A stretch of 64,000 bases of DNA from Pyropia yezoensis (taxonomy: Eukaryota > Rhodophyta > Bangiophyceae > Bangiales > Bangiaceae). The notes under the pieces were generated by a model. That model was not told the DNA's origin, did no database searches, and saw only the letters and a list, made by a program, of their open reading frames with translations. Within the stretch, counting starts at the first letter, position 1. The number at the start of each line of letters is the position of its first letter. This document shows, in pieces, positions 52,359 through 64,000 of this stretch. Both the position numbers and the translations under genes were made by a program. Location of the stretch: the NCBI GenBank assembly GCA_009829735.1, contig CM020619.1:28298063-28362062 (forward strand). Reading direction: 5' to 3'.

Positions 52359-53650
52359 TCAGTGGGTAGACCCACTGCCCGAGGGAGGCCACTCACGCGT
52401 AAGCGCGTAGACCTCCGTGCTCCACCGGTCGGCAACGTCACGACGGTCGACCACCCGAGTTACCTCGGTGCATAGCTGGACGAGGGTGCTGCGGCCAGCC
52501 TCCACGTCCTCCAGAGCTTTCTGGAGGCGGTCCAGCACGCCACCGAAGCAACGCGCTGACCCAACCAGCGCAGCACCTGGGGGGATATCCCCCCAGCTAA
52601 CAGAGAGACCCCCACGCATGGCGCGGGTAACAAGGGCGTCAACGCCCTCATACCAGAGACGGGACCCCCGTCATGTAGGACAGGGCGGGAGGTGACACTG
52701 GCGCAGCCAGAGGAGCCATAGGAGCCGACACGGCTACCACCGGAGCCGGTGGCACCTGATACGAGGCCCGGTAGGACCCTACCGAAGGGGCTCCACCGTA
52801 ACCACGGCGGTACTCCGCCCGACGACGGGACACCTCACGCTCCCCACCCACAGAGCCCCACTCTCGGGGACGACGGCCAACCGCCGCCGGCATCGGGTTA
52901 CCGAACCACGGAGCAAGGACCTGAAGAGGGTCATGGATAACCATGGGAATACCCAGGTCAGGAACGGCCTCGGTGGACGCCCACCCATGGCAACTAGGCT
53001 CACCCGGCTGAGTACGCCGGACACGCAACGAGTGACGAGGCAAGGGGGAAGCCCCAGCCTGCGGGTCCCGGTACGGGGAAGGGCCAACACCCCAGCCCAG
53101 TTCACGGCATCGTGAACAGCCAGCAGGGCTTCGAACTCCCGGGCCAACCCGGTCTTGGCAGCTATCAGATCCACGCCCAACTGCGCGATGTGCTGACGGA
53201 CACCCGTCGGAAGATGAAACAGACGACCCTGCCGGCGGACGGACAGCAAGAAGGATGAAGCCTGCCCGAGGGTAACCTCAAGGGTGAAGGTACCCTGCAA
53301 CGGGTGGACCGGCCGGGAGGCCAACACACTCCCGAAGTATCGGAGGCAGGAGCCGGTGTCAAACCGGAAAGCAGGGGCGGGTTCCCACCCCTCCTGCCAT
53401 AGCGGCGGGCGCACGGGAGTGTATACCGGAGCACGACCGTTGCCGGTCTGCAACGCACACGTTATATCCGTGCGGAACGCATCCGCCATGACACCATGGG
53501 TTACGTCGCCAACTCGACGCCGACTTCAACCCCGCATGGGCGGGTAGGGAGCCGTCAACGACAGATACGGGGGTACCCCCGGGTAGTAGTCAAAGTCGGG
53601 ATACCGATCGGTACGGCTCACCGTCTCCCCAAATGCAACCGGCTCCGCCC
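52359..53650 (-). pseudogene. Element A antisense ORF, C-terminal half, frameshifted (copy 2)
   Basis: This corresponds to codons of copy 1 from about nt 1252 to 2550. At least four single-base deletions in homopolymers relative to copy 1 (near 52665, 52685, 53085 and 53535) break it into overlapping pieces. Because copy 1 is open throughout, these may be sequencing errors. The N-terminal half is lost in the gap. Confidence 0.8.
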
Positions 53651-54150
53651 NNNNNNNNNNNNNNNNNNNNNNNNNNNNNNNNNNNNNNNNNNNNNNNNNN
53701 NNNNNNNNNNNNNNNNNNNNNNNNNNNNNNNNNNNNNNNNNNNNNNNNNNNNNNNNNNNNNNNNNNNNNNNNNNNNNNNNNNNNNNNNNNNNNNNNNNNN
53801 NNNNNNNNNNNNNNNNNNNNNNNNNNNNNNNNNNNNNNNNNNNNNNNNNNNNNNNNNNNNNNNNNNNNNNNNNNNNNNNNNNNNNNNNNNNNNNNNNNNN
53901 NNNNNNNNNNNNNNNNNNNNNNNNNNNNNNNNNNNNNNNNNNNNNNNNNNNNNNNNNNNNNNNNNNNNNNNNNNNNNNNNNNNNNNNNNNNNNNNNNNNN
54001 NNNNNNNNNNNNNNNNNNNNNNNNNNNNNNNNNNNNNNNNNNNNNNNNNNNNNNNNNNNNNNNNNNNNNNNNNNNNNNNNNNNNNNNNNNNNNNNNNNNN
54101 NNNNNNNNNNNNNNNNNNNNNNNNNNNNNNNNNNNNNNNNNNNNNNNNNN
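53651..54150. other. Assembly gap of 500 N (gap 3)
   Basis: Exactly 500 N between element A and the second copy of the 13.3-23.2 kb segment. If contig III is inverted, the true missing piece would be the equivalent of 10487-13337 (about 2.85 kb), containing the dioxygenase-like gene. Confidence 0.9.
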
Positions 54151-54862
54151 GAGAAGACTGCCTTCAGCATGCACGGGCCCGGAAGACACCAAGGAACACT
54201 TCCACCGGGTTATGTACAGGCTGCTGCGTGCAATAGACGCTTCACCAGATCGATGTTCTATGCGCTATGGAGCCACCTTTAAGAACTCCCTATCGTCAGC
54301 CGTCACCGCCGCCGCCGCCGCTGCCGTCGCCGCGGGCGTCGGTCCCACCCCCCCCTCAGGCAGGCGGGTGGCGGCGGCCTCCCCGCAGTGGACGCGCGCG
54401 TAGCGGCGGTCGCCGTGAGGTGGTCCGACCAGCCGCTCTGAGTTCCGTAGGGGTTGACGACGATGCGTTCATAGGTACGCTGTGTGCCAGCGCTCTCGAG
54501 TGTGATTATACCAAGCAAAGAAGCAAACGACCCCAGTCACACACTCCTGAGTACAGATACTGTGCAGCCTACAGGCTGCGCAGGCTATCATCAACGCACG
54601 GCCTCGTGCGAGCCCCCACCCCGACCCCGTCCTCCTCGTCCTCCTCATCGGGAGGGCGTCCATAAAAGCTCCTCATGTCTCCCCCCCGCCCTTTCAACGT
54701 CTTGACAACCACACCCCCACGCCAAGCGCACCGCGACACCCCAACAAGGGGCGCTGTGCCCACCCCCCGTCCCGCCCTGGCCGCTGGGTGCGGCCCGCCA
54801 TGGCGCTCCCGGCGCGCGTTCTCCGACGACGGCGGGCCGTGCCCGGGGGGTCGCCCTGGCAG

Positions 54863-55679
54863 TCACTCGTCCATGCTGCGGCAGATGAATACGATTAGCG
54901 ACATCCAGCAGGGGCGGGCCAGCCCCGCCGGCGTAGCCCACCCTACCAGCTTACCCCGCGCATTGTACACAGAGGCGGTGCCGGCGGGGGGCACGGCTCG
55001 CCGGGGGCCTCCTCCCAGCCGCCACCGTCTTCCACGGGGTCCACGACGGGCCCCACTCGACGGCGCTCCTTAGCGATGACGACCACTGCGGCTGCTGCGT
55101 CCAGCCCCCGCCGGCGGCGGAGGGCGCGGGGGATGCACCGCCGCCGCGGCGTGCGCGCGCGCCGCCACCACCGCCGCAGCCGCCGCCGCGGCGCCACCGC
55201 CGCTGACGCCGCCGCCGCTTCCGCTGCCACCGCCGCCGCCGGTTGCGCTGGCGCTATGGCTGCTAGCGGCGGCTCAGGGACGGCGGCGGTGGTGCTCGAC
55301 GTCGCAGGCAGACCCCCGGGCGGCGCCGGCGCAGCCACCTCCGTCAGGGACCGCGCGGGGTTTTGTGCGTCATCCGGTGTCGGCACCGGCCCTGGGAGGG
55401 GCACGCCCGCTTGCGGGGCGTCCACCGCCGCCGCCGCCGCCGTCGCCGTCGCCGTCACGGTCGCCGTCTCGGCCGCGGGCGACACCCCGCCCGCGGGGGC
55501 CACGACGCCCCCGCCCTGGGCGTCTGCGCCTTGATACCACGCCGCGCGCTCGTCGGGGTGGCGTACGGGAGGATGGCCACCGGGCTGGCCGGACGGGGCG
55601 CCGGCACTACGACCGCAGCGGCAGCCGTCCCCGCCACCCGCCCCGACGGCGGCGCCCCGCCGCCGCCGCCGCCGCCGCT

Positions 55680-55718
<39 letters not shown>

Positions 55719-56649
55719 ACGCCACCGCGCCCGTTGGCGCGCACGGCCACTGGCGTCGCCACCACTGCCGGGGGAGACCCGCTTGCCGACACGCCCGCGG
55801 ACCACGCAACGGGGGCGGCGTGGACGCCCCTTGGGGAGGCGCCCAACGACATGGCGGCGGCGGGGTCGGCGACCGCAGGAGATGGGGAGAGCCCAGCGCG
55901 TTCGGGTTGCCCCAGCTGCTTGCGGGGCGGATCGGGAAGGGGGCGCGGTGGGTGCTGCTGCCCAGCGTGTAGATGGTGGGCGGTGGGGGGGGGTGTGCGG
56001 ACCGCGCGGGGGGTGGCCGTTGCCGTTGGCGGTGGGCGCCGGGGAGTGGCGGGCGGGCGTGCCACGCGGGGCGCGCGGGAGGACGCCATCCTTGGACTTG
56101 AGGTTGTCCACGCCCCCTCTGGGGGAGCGGCAAGATTGGTCTTGGTGGTGAGCGCGTTGACGGCGGGCGTCCGCAGGTCCGTACGGGTGCAAGGCAAAGG
56201 CGAGAGGGAGGGGCCACAGCTGTGGAGGTAGTGCGCAAGTCGAGGGTGGAGCAGGGGGAAGGGTGGTCGGAAGCGGGGCCAGCGGAGCTGGTGACGGGGA
56301 AGAGATTGGGGACGGGACGGGCACCACCAGCGGCGGGGTAGAGGGAGCTTATGTAGGCGCCGGTGGCTGGGTTCCGGCATCCGCCCCCGCTGTTTTGGCG
56401 TGCCGACGCCCGCTGGTCGAGGGCCTTCTGGGGCGGAGAGGCAGCCACGAGGAGCGCGCGCGCCACCCTCCCCTCCCGTTGCCCCGCACGCCCACGCTCG
56501 CAGTAGCTGCCCCGTGTCTCCACTGACCGCCCCGCAGACGGCGTTCGCTGGCGCCCACGCTTGCGGGGGTAGGGACAGGCGAGGGGGCGAGGTACTTGCG
56601 GGGAGCACCCCCGCCCCCCCCCAAACTGCCCCTCCCCAACCCCCCGCAC
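54863..56649 (-). pseudogene. Low-complexity reading frame, copy 2, frameshifted
   Basis: Counterpart of 14054-15850. One-base differences (for example near 54990, 55128, 55190, 55556, 55680 and 56588) split the frame into overlapping pieces on the minus strand. The two copies disagree on the frame, so either one is mis-sequenced or the region is not coding. Confidence 0.3.
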
Positions 56650-58647
56650 CCGGCTCTCTCTCCTCCGCTGCTCTCAGATCCCATAGCCGTCGTACACCCC
56701 CCTACCGCGGTCCTTCCTCCCGCCACACAGTCGCGCAATGAGGAGCTGTGGGGGAGCCGCCAGTGTGCCATGGCACATCCTTGCATGCCTCCCCAACGGA
56801 TCTCTCCCTGAAGGACGGGGGCGGGGTGGCCTGCCGAGCGCTACGGACGGGGGGGCCCTCCCCAGCGACCATACGCGAGCGCGAGACTGTCGCGCCTTGG
56901 CAGTCGCCCGTGGTGTGGTCAAGTGGGGGGGGGGGGGGGGGTCTACGGGCAGCCTCCCGCAGCGGCGCTTGCAAGACCGCCCAAGCAGCCGGCCGGCTGG
57001 CGGGACGGATGTGACGGGGTCGGCGCAGTGGAACCGAGAGGTGGGCGAAAAAAAGTGTCGGGCGTAGGCCTGCGGCTGTAGTGGGAGGGGGAGAAGGGTA
57101 CGGCAGGCCCCCCACACAACGCTAGGCGCTCTCAGTAGGTGGGGGGAAATCTCTTTGCGAGGCGCTCGGAGGGGGAGAGACGGGAGGCCCCCACGCAGCG
57201 GCGTGGGCGCCCCCTCCACTTGGGCAACAGCGGAAGCGGTACGCCTTCTTCTGACGGGCTCGCCAACAGGATCCACACCGACAGGCTGTTGGGGGGCGTC
57301 TGGGGCGTGCCCCGCCGCCGCCGCCGCACGGCAAAGGGAGTGGCGACGAACGGCACCCCCCCCCACCCCCCCCTCCCCTTCCACCCTACCTCTTCCATAC
57401 GTGGGTAGGGGCTCTGGGGGGGTTGCCCCGCCAGAGCCGCTTTGTGGCGGAAGGCCGGCACTGGCGGGCGCAGTGCTCTCCTCCACACGCCCCCTCATCA
57501 GGGTTCATCCATCTCTTCCCCCCCCCCCCCCCCCCCCTTTGTTCCTGTCCACAGAGGCGGCAGTGATCGACCGGGGCGGTCAGCTCGACGTGAAGGGCAC
57601 ACAGTCCCTCTGGGCTGGAGGGGCGCGGGGGGGCGCCGGCGACAGTCGTCGCGGTCCCAACGGGCCGAAGCCGGGGCGGGCGGGGCGCGCCCCGCGGGCG
57701 ACGCGCCCCCGCCGGCGCGATTTTGACTTTGCAATTCAATCAAATAAATTTGCGAGGGGGGTTGGGGAGGCGCCCCTTCCCTATCCCGGATCCTGTGATC
57801 AAAGTGGGAATGGCCACGCCAGCACAACTGGGGGACCACTGGTCCCGACCTGGAGGATGGAGCACCCACCAGAACGAGAAGAAAGAGCCATCCCAGAAGA
57901 GAAAACAGACGTGAGGCCCATTCGTTCAGAAGTGTTCCTTGAGTTCGTGTTCTGTCTCTCTCCTCTTGTGTCACGCCGTCTTGGGCCGCATCGTAGCCGG
58001 CCCACCCCACTCCTGTTCTTGGCTTGCCCCCTTGCGGCACCCTCAGGCTCCTCCGTTCTGCCCTGCCGAGCGAGCGCACGCCGAACCGGGGAACAGTCGC
58101 AGTGGTGCGGCCGGCCGCGCGAGTGGGGTGGCCGCCGCGGCCCGCGGAACCGGGGCGCATGGGGGCGGCGGTGCTCTGCCGGTGACGCTGCAGCTGAGCC
58201 CTGCTGGGCTCTCAGCCCTATCCTCGACGGATCTTGACTTGGAGGCCAACGCGATGCGGAGGGAGTGGACGCCAGGAGGGGACACTTGCTGCGGCGGTGG
58301 CTGGCTGGCGCCACGTCTATCGAGACCTCTTTCGATGCCGACGTGCTCCTGGGTGGGGTGGGAGTGTGTGTGTGAAAGGGATCACTTTGGGGGGTATGCG
58401 CACCAGCCGCCAGAGGAACGCTCGAGTAGGGCCAATACATGAGAGCGCACATACTGCGTGCGCACGGTTCGCGTCCAGGCCCGCCAGGACGCAAGTTCCC
58501 ATAGGGCCGACAGAACTCAAGGCCGGCAATGGACGCATACAAACATACAAAAAGAAAACAACATGCCCTCGAAAGAGTGACCAGTGGAACTGCGCCCGGG
58601 CCCCTCTCTCCCCCCTCTCCCACGTGCACACCTCACTCAGTCACCTC

Positions 58648-61600
58648 TCAGTAGTGCCGATGGAGAGCCTCCCTCTTCAAGCTGAAGTCAGAGAAAGGGT
58701 TGTCCTGGTCCCCACGGTCGTCCAGGGCCGCGTCATTGTCCCCATCGTCGGCCATGGCCGGCGCATCAGTGTCGGCCAGCTCGTCCCGCGCAGGCGGGAT
58801 GATGGGTGGCACCTCGTTGCGGATGAGGGCAAAGTTTACCCCCTGGAACCACCGTGCCGCTTTGATCTCCGACGCCCCGTTCTCGGCGCCAAGACGCTTT
58901 TCTGGCTCGCGCCGCAGCAGCTTTTTCACCACAGACTTGCAGTCGGATGACACGGGCACCGACTCGGGCCACTTGAGCGGCGACGACAAGATGTTGGCAA
59001 ACGTGTCGTCCGCGCAGGAGCCCTTGAACGGCGTCGAACCAGTCAGCATCTGCGAGGTACAAAGAGGAAGCGGGTGGCACCATAAAAGGGGCCCCACGCC
59101 CGGCCAGACAAGACGGGCAGCAGCGCAAGGCAGAAAACAAGAACACGATGATAACCGTAAGTGACTGACCAGCAGGCGGTAGGATACATCATGACGATGC
59201 CGTGGCTGATGCAAGGAATACCACACAAGACAGAGTAGTTAGAGCACTCAGGCATCCCAAACCCAAAACGTACCTCCCAAATGAGAATCCCCAGCGTCCA
59301 CCAGTCCACCGCGCTCGTTTGCCCGACGCCGTTTACAACCTCTGTGTGACACATACAGCACAGGTACCCAGAGGAGAGCGAACAACGGTAACGGTGACAC
59401 ATCAACGTTAGCAAGCTGCCCATCACAACACAGGAAGCTGCAATCCGCGCAGTCCAGAGAGGTGCACAATCAGAAGAAGAATGCCTCTACGAAGTAGCGC
59501 CATGAAGCAGAGAGGAATGACCGGCACCAGGAGCAAACAGGAACGTACCAGGACTGATATACTCCTCCGTCCTGTGTCAAGAACGCGCAAACAGAAGAAA
59601 AGCGCAGAGGTGCACACAGCAACATTGGCCACAACACACCAGTGGAACCGCCAATGTTAGACACTGAGGAAGACATAACAATCCCCAGGCATACACGCAC
59701 GCCCACCCACCTCATCCATGGCCCAAGCTTCAAGGGTACATATGCGAACTCCTTGCGCTAGACTGACGTACCCGACAAACGAATTGGTTTGGTAGGGCAA
59801 GACCGGCTCCGAGTTGACAATATCCAGGTTCACCAGGCTGGACGACGAGCCACGCGACTTGGACAGCGACAGCGACCGCTTGATCTTGTCCGACAACCGC
59901 ATCTGTTGTTGGATGATGCGGGGGCCCACGGGGTGAGCCTGCTTGCTCAGGTCAAAGTCCCCCACCGCAATGTGGCCGTTGGCCCGCATGAGGATGTTCT
60001 CAGGCTTCTGTGGAGTTTCAAAAAGGGAGAGCAAAATGCGCGAGCGTGAAGACAACACAGCCAAGATAAAAAACTGTTAAGACCACCTCAAAAGCCAAGC
60101 AGCAGTCACAGCCTCCACCACGTCACCCCAACGGACCACAGCGCACCGCACAGCGCACCCTCAACACTGGGTACCCAACCCCTTCCCACCCTGTGCAACA
60201 CCGAGCCTCACCAACGTACCAAGTCTCTGTAGATGAAGCCCATGTGGTGCAGGTACTCAAGCGCCAGCGTCACCTCTGCAGCATAAAATCGTGCCGCATC
60301 CTCCCGCAGACGCTTGTTGGGCTGCCGCTGCAGCACCTTGAAGAACTCCCCCCCCGCTGCATACTCCATCACAAAGCATAGCCGCGACGACGTCTGGAAG
60401 GAAGCAAACATCGTGATGATGAACGGGTGGTTAGCGGTTGCCAGGATCTCGCGCTCAGTCAGGACGCGCTTCACCTTATTGCGCGCTATCATCTCCTCCT
60501 TGGTCAGCCTGCGCCCGAGAATAGGGGCAGAGGATCAACGCGCGCAAAGCAAAAGCAAGTGAAAAGCCGTGGACGGTACGCATACGCATAACAAGACGGG
60601 GGAAAGCATGAGATGGTACGAGAAACGTTAGTAACGTCGGAACCCTTGCACAATAGAGCCAAACACCATGCGTGCGGACAAGCCCATAGTATCATCTCCC
60701 ATCCACCGACCAAAGCAGCGTCCCACAACGTACACTCTGCACAACCGCAAAAGGGAGTTGCAAGCCCAGTTCAGGTGCCCAGCAGCCAGCAAAGGCATAA
60801 GACACACAGCCAGTCCAGGACAAACACGAAACATCCAGTTAGCATGTACCCACCAAGGCAACATTCATCACAACGGCCGGTACCTCTGTGCATCTCTCAA
60901 AGCGACTTCCGGTAGTTGACAAATAGCGCCGCTGCCAACCCCGCCCCCCCTCCACCATCAGTTACAGGCCCCACTCCACCCGCCACGTACTTCATCGCGT
61001 AGAGCTTGGTCGTGCCCTTGAGCAGCACCAGATACACCCGTCCAATCCCCCCCCGCCCAAGCAGCCGCAGGCGCGTAAAGTGGCGGGGCCCCACCTGCGC
61101 CTCCTCCACCGGAAACATCTCCGACGCGGGCATCGCCGACCGCGCTAGCACCTCCTCCTTCTTCATCTGAGTGAAGACCGACGGCTGCCGCAGGAGAGCG
61201 TCCGACCCGGGGAGAGGAGCAGACAGCGGGGTTGGTCCAAAGCTTCCGCCGCCGCCAATACCAAGTCCTAGCAGGCTCCCGCTGCCATTGCTCGCCCCCA
61301 CCTGCAAAGAGGATGAGCTGGACAGGGGTGTACGTGGGCGGTCACGCTCCCGGTCGCGTTCGCTCCCGCCACTGCCCCGGGTGGCGCCGCGTGGGGAGGC
61401 CGCCGACTTCAATGGCGGCGGCGACAGCGGCGGCATGGGCAGCGCTGGCAGCACGGGTGGGCCGCGCAGAGTGCTGGCGCCGCCGCCACCACCATCCCCG
61501 CCACCCCCGCCGACGTCGCCACGGTCGCTGCCTAGCTCCCCCCAGCCCTCGCTGGTGGTACCCGGAAAGCTCCCGCCGCCGCCGATAAACCGCGCCGCCG

Positions 61601-62012
61601 ACGAGGAGGACTTGCCCGCACTCCCGCTCCCGCGACGCCGCGGGCTGGTGGTGCCACTCCCGCCGCCGCCCCCACCGCTGCCGCCTGCGCCGCCGCTGCT
61701 GCCGGCCCGGGTGTAGTGGCCAAGGCCGGTGCCGACCCCCCCCAACGCGCTGCCGCCTCTGCCGTCGCGAGACAATGGCACCGCCGCCAGCGACTCGGCG
61801 TCCGTCGCCCAGTTCGCGGCCGACACCGCAGCGGGCGAGGCGGATGCACTGAGCGGGGAGCGTGCAGAGCCCACCCGACGGAGGGTGCTGCCCACCCCGG
61901 GGCCGCCGCCGCCGCCACCACCGCCACCACCACCACTACCACCGCCGCCACCACCACCGCCGCCGCCGCTGCGGGGGCCCGCTGCCCGGCCCTGTGACGC
62001 CGCACTCGCCAT
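58648..62012 (-). CDS. AGC-family protein kinase, copy 2 (679 aa, intact)
   Basis: Exons 62012-60991, 60508-60220, 60007-59772, 59571-59549 (23-nt micro-exon), 59341-59274 and 59049-58648 sum to 2040 nt, or 679 codons plus TGA. Unlike copy 1, the ATG at 62012 ([12 protein letters not shown]) is in frame with the kinase domain, because one more G is present near 61976. All splice donors are GTACGT and all acceptors CAG. Domain content is the same as in copy 1: Gly-rich N-terminus, catalytic domain with DFD, activation loop NSFVGTEEYISPEV, and a C-terminal FSDFS tail. Confidence 0.9.
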
Positions 62013-64000
62013 GGCCCCCGGACGGGCCCCGCACCCCCACGGGGGCGAGGGGGGCGCGGAAAGCGGAGCGGGGGGAGGAGACGGGGCGGAGGGGAGCAGG
62101 GGTGCGCCACGCAGAACGACGCAAGGGGGGGAAGCCAGGGGCGGGAGGCACGCGTGTCGGTCACGTCACACCAAACGTTGGCGATCCAACGGGCCGCGTG
62201 TGGGAAGCGACGATGGCAGGGGCGTGCACCCGCGCCAGGACCCCACCGCGGCACAGCTCGGCCAACAGACACGGTGGCGGCCTCCCACCGTCGCGGAGAA
62301 CAAAGAAGGGAATACCCAGGAAATGCGAGGCAGACGGGCAGGAAACGCGCGCGGGTGCGTTGGGACGGCCGCAGCCGGGGGTCGGGGAAGAGCGTCGCCA
62401 AGGGAGGTGGGGGGGGGGGGATGACGCACGCCGGGCTCGCCGTCGGTGGGGCACAGGACTCTCCGCCAACGACCCGCCGGTCAGTGCGGCGGGTGATGGG
62501 CCCGACTCGGTCCGTTGGGCAGCGCCCCTCCCACCACCCCCGGCCTGCGACACCAGCCCGGGTCGCCGCGGTGGCGGTGCACGGCGCTCGACGGCGGGGG
62601 GGGGGCGCGGCTCCCGCGGCCCGCGCCGGGCACACGACCTTCTCTCTGATGGGGCGCCGCGCGAGAACCCCAGCTGCTCACGCGTGCCGAGCACCCCCGA
62701 GGGCCGGCAGCAAAGGGGCCCCCACGGCAGCGCTGGGGAACCCCCGCAGTGGAGATTTGCGAGGGAGAGAGAGGAGCGCTGTGCGGAGGAGGGAGGGGGG
62801 GCCGGGGGGGTGAGAGGGTCGCTTGCTTGTGACGGGGAGGCTGCGCTTGGCCCACGCTGGCCGCGTCGGCGGTTTGCAGGGCAGTCACGGGCGGCCGTCT
62901 CAGACATCGACGCCACCACGCGGTCGTCGTTTCTCTTCGCACGGGCCTGGCGGCGGTGGGAGTGAGGAGTTGAGCCACGGCGGCGGTGGCGGCGCCGGCG
63001 GCGGTGGCACATCTGGCCAGAAGTGACCCCGTGGCCCCCTGACCTGGGAGCGGTGGAGGGGGTGACAGCCCCATTCTGGAGGAGCACGCGCGCGGGGCCG
63101 GCAGCTGCAGACCGGGAACAGACGCACCTCCTCAACGACCCAGCTACGCAACGTGGCCCCTCGTTCGAGAATTCCCGGCCCCCCCCCCCCACCACATCTC
63201 CCCAACAACAGGCTCGCTCGGAGGAGGAGAGCGCCCATGCGAATGTGGCTTGCAGGGAGGGGCCCCACCCAAACGACACGCAAGGCCCCTGTCTAACGGC
63301 AGGCGACCAGGTCGGGGCAGCACCCGTGCAGCTGCTGTGACAATGGATGGGTGGCCGAGAAGCTGCTCCTCCCCCCACAGAAAGACGCTTGTGGGGCACA
63401 TGTTCGGGGCACATGCGAGGCGCGATGAGGCAGTTGGTTGGTGGTGGCAGTGCATGCCACTCGAGAGGACAAGAGCCGCCGAGGTTGTCGCGCATGCGCG
63501 CTGGCCGGCGGCCTTGACCGTGATCCGCGGGCCCCCACACATCTGGTGATTTTTCTCTCGCCACCTCTGGTTCTGCGTCGTTGTGGGCGAGTTGCCGCGC
63601 GACCCGCAACAGTGATTGGGCGGGGGGCCGCCGCTTTCCTTTGGCGACGCCGCCGCTTCGGTCGAGGCCCGGCGGACGCCGCGGACCACCGGCGTGCACG
63701 CCGGGCAGCGGTGGCCCGCGGTCAATGGCGTGGGGTGGGGCTGGAGGCCGGCCGCGGTTGGCGGGCCACGGCAGGGGCCGGCAGGCCGCCTTCCTGGTTG
63801 TCAGCCAGCCATATGGCTGAGCCACCCGTGTCACTCCCACACCGTCCCGCTGCGGCGGCCCGGATGTCACGCGTGGGGCCAACTCGCGCTGAGCCAACGA
63901 GGAATGGAGTTAAAGTCAAGAATTGCTGGATCAGATGCAGTTGTCTAGCACACGAATGATGACGTGACGCGAATGCAGGGTCACGTGTTCGCACCGCAGA

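Larger units (their letters stand above)
44913..53650 (+). mobile_element. Element A, copy 2 (chromovirus), 5' complete
   Basis: 5' LTR, PBS, intact gag, intact pol, hairpin-rich spacer and the C-terminal half of the antisense ORF, then a gap. The 3' LTR and second target duplication are not in the window. It is inserted in the methyltransferase gene. Together with copy 1 almost the entire internal part of the element can be read. Confidence 0.95.
54151..64000. repeat. Second copy of the 13338-23202 segment
   Basis: Direct near-identical copy. It holds the low-complexity frame and the kinase gene, with the same spacers: 54151-54862 (no supported gene), 56650-58647 (GC-rich, 17-G run at 56925-56941, 20-C run at 57518-57537, no gene) and 62013-64000 (GC-rich upstream region of the kinase, no supported gene). 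Differences noticed are mostly homopolymer lengths. Confidence 0.9.

Noticed and set aside
13338..64000. A true 40-kb-spaced segmental duplication containing two kinase genes
   Set aside because: The second copy starts at a gap, differs mostly in homopolymer lengths, and fits the redundant-contig pattern seen at all the other joins.

Overview
This window is GC-rich nuclear DNA from a eukaryote. It carries two families of Ty3/Gypsy LTR retrotransposons with chromodomains, a spliced AGC-type protein kinase gene whose introns start with GTACGT, and long G/C homopolymers and GGC/GCC repeats. A GC-rich alga (for example a red alga of the Porphyra type) would fit, but nothing here fixes the species.

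The window is a scaffold of four contigs separated by three gaps of exactly 500 N (8361-8860, 28189-28688, 53651-54150). Contig I (1-8360) is part of element A, inverted. Contig II (8861-28188) holds the 5' part of element B (inverted), the N-terminal part of a host gene resembling 2-oxoglutarate/Fe(II) dioxygenases, a low-complexity reading frame, the kinase gene, a palindrome-rich non-coding stretch, a solo LTR of element B and a broken gene of unknown family. Contig III (28689-53650) holds the complete element B, the C-terminal part of the dioxygenase-like gene, a long reading frame ending in a beta-class DNA amino-methyltransferase domain, and a nearly complete element A. Contig IV (54151-64000) is a second copy of contig II 13338-23202.

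The contigs overlap redundantly. Contig I 1252-8360 is the reverse complement of contig III 46547-53650, and contig II 8861-10486 is the reverse complement of contig III 28689-30314. Contig III in inverted orientation would therefore bridge the first gap. It would also restore one gene order: dioxygenase-like gene (split by element B), methyltransferase gene (cut by element A), all in one direction. The scaffold looks like two haplotypes or redundant assemblies of one locus joined end to end, with contig III inverted.

Both retrotransposons have the order LTR - PBS - gag - pol (protease, RT, RNase H, integrase, chromodomain) - a long ORF on the opposite strand. In B this ORF lies before a PPT and 3' LTR; the 3' end of A is not in the window. 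The antisense-ORF proteins of A and B look distantly homologous, so this is an inherited accessory gene in two diverged chromovirus lineages. This is the strongest candidate for an undescribed system. The two elements also share a primer-binding site and a gag/pol junction motif (GGCGGGAAACGA, then ATGACCG). Many frames are broken by one-base homopolymer differences that vary between copies, so several apparent pseudogenes may be sequencing artefacts.
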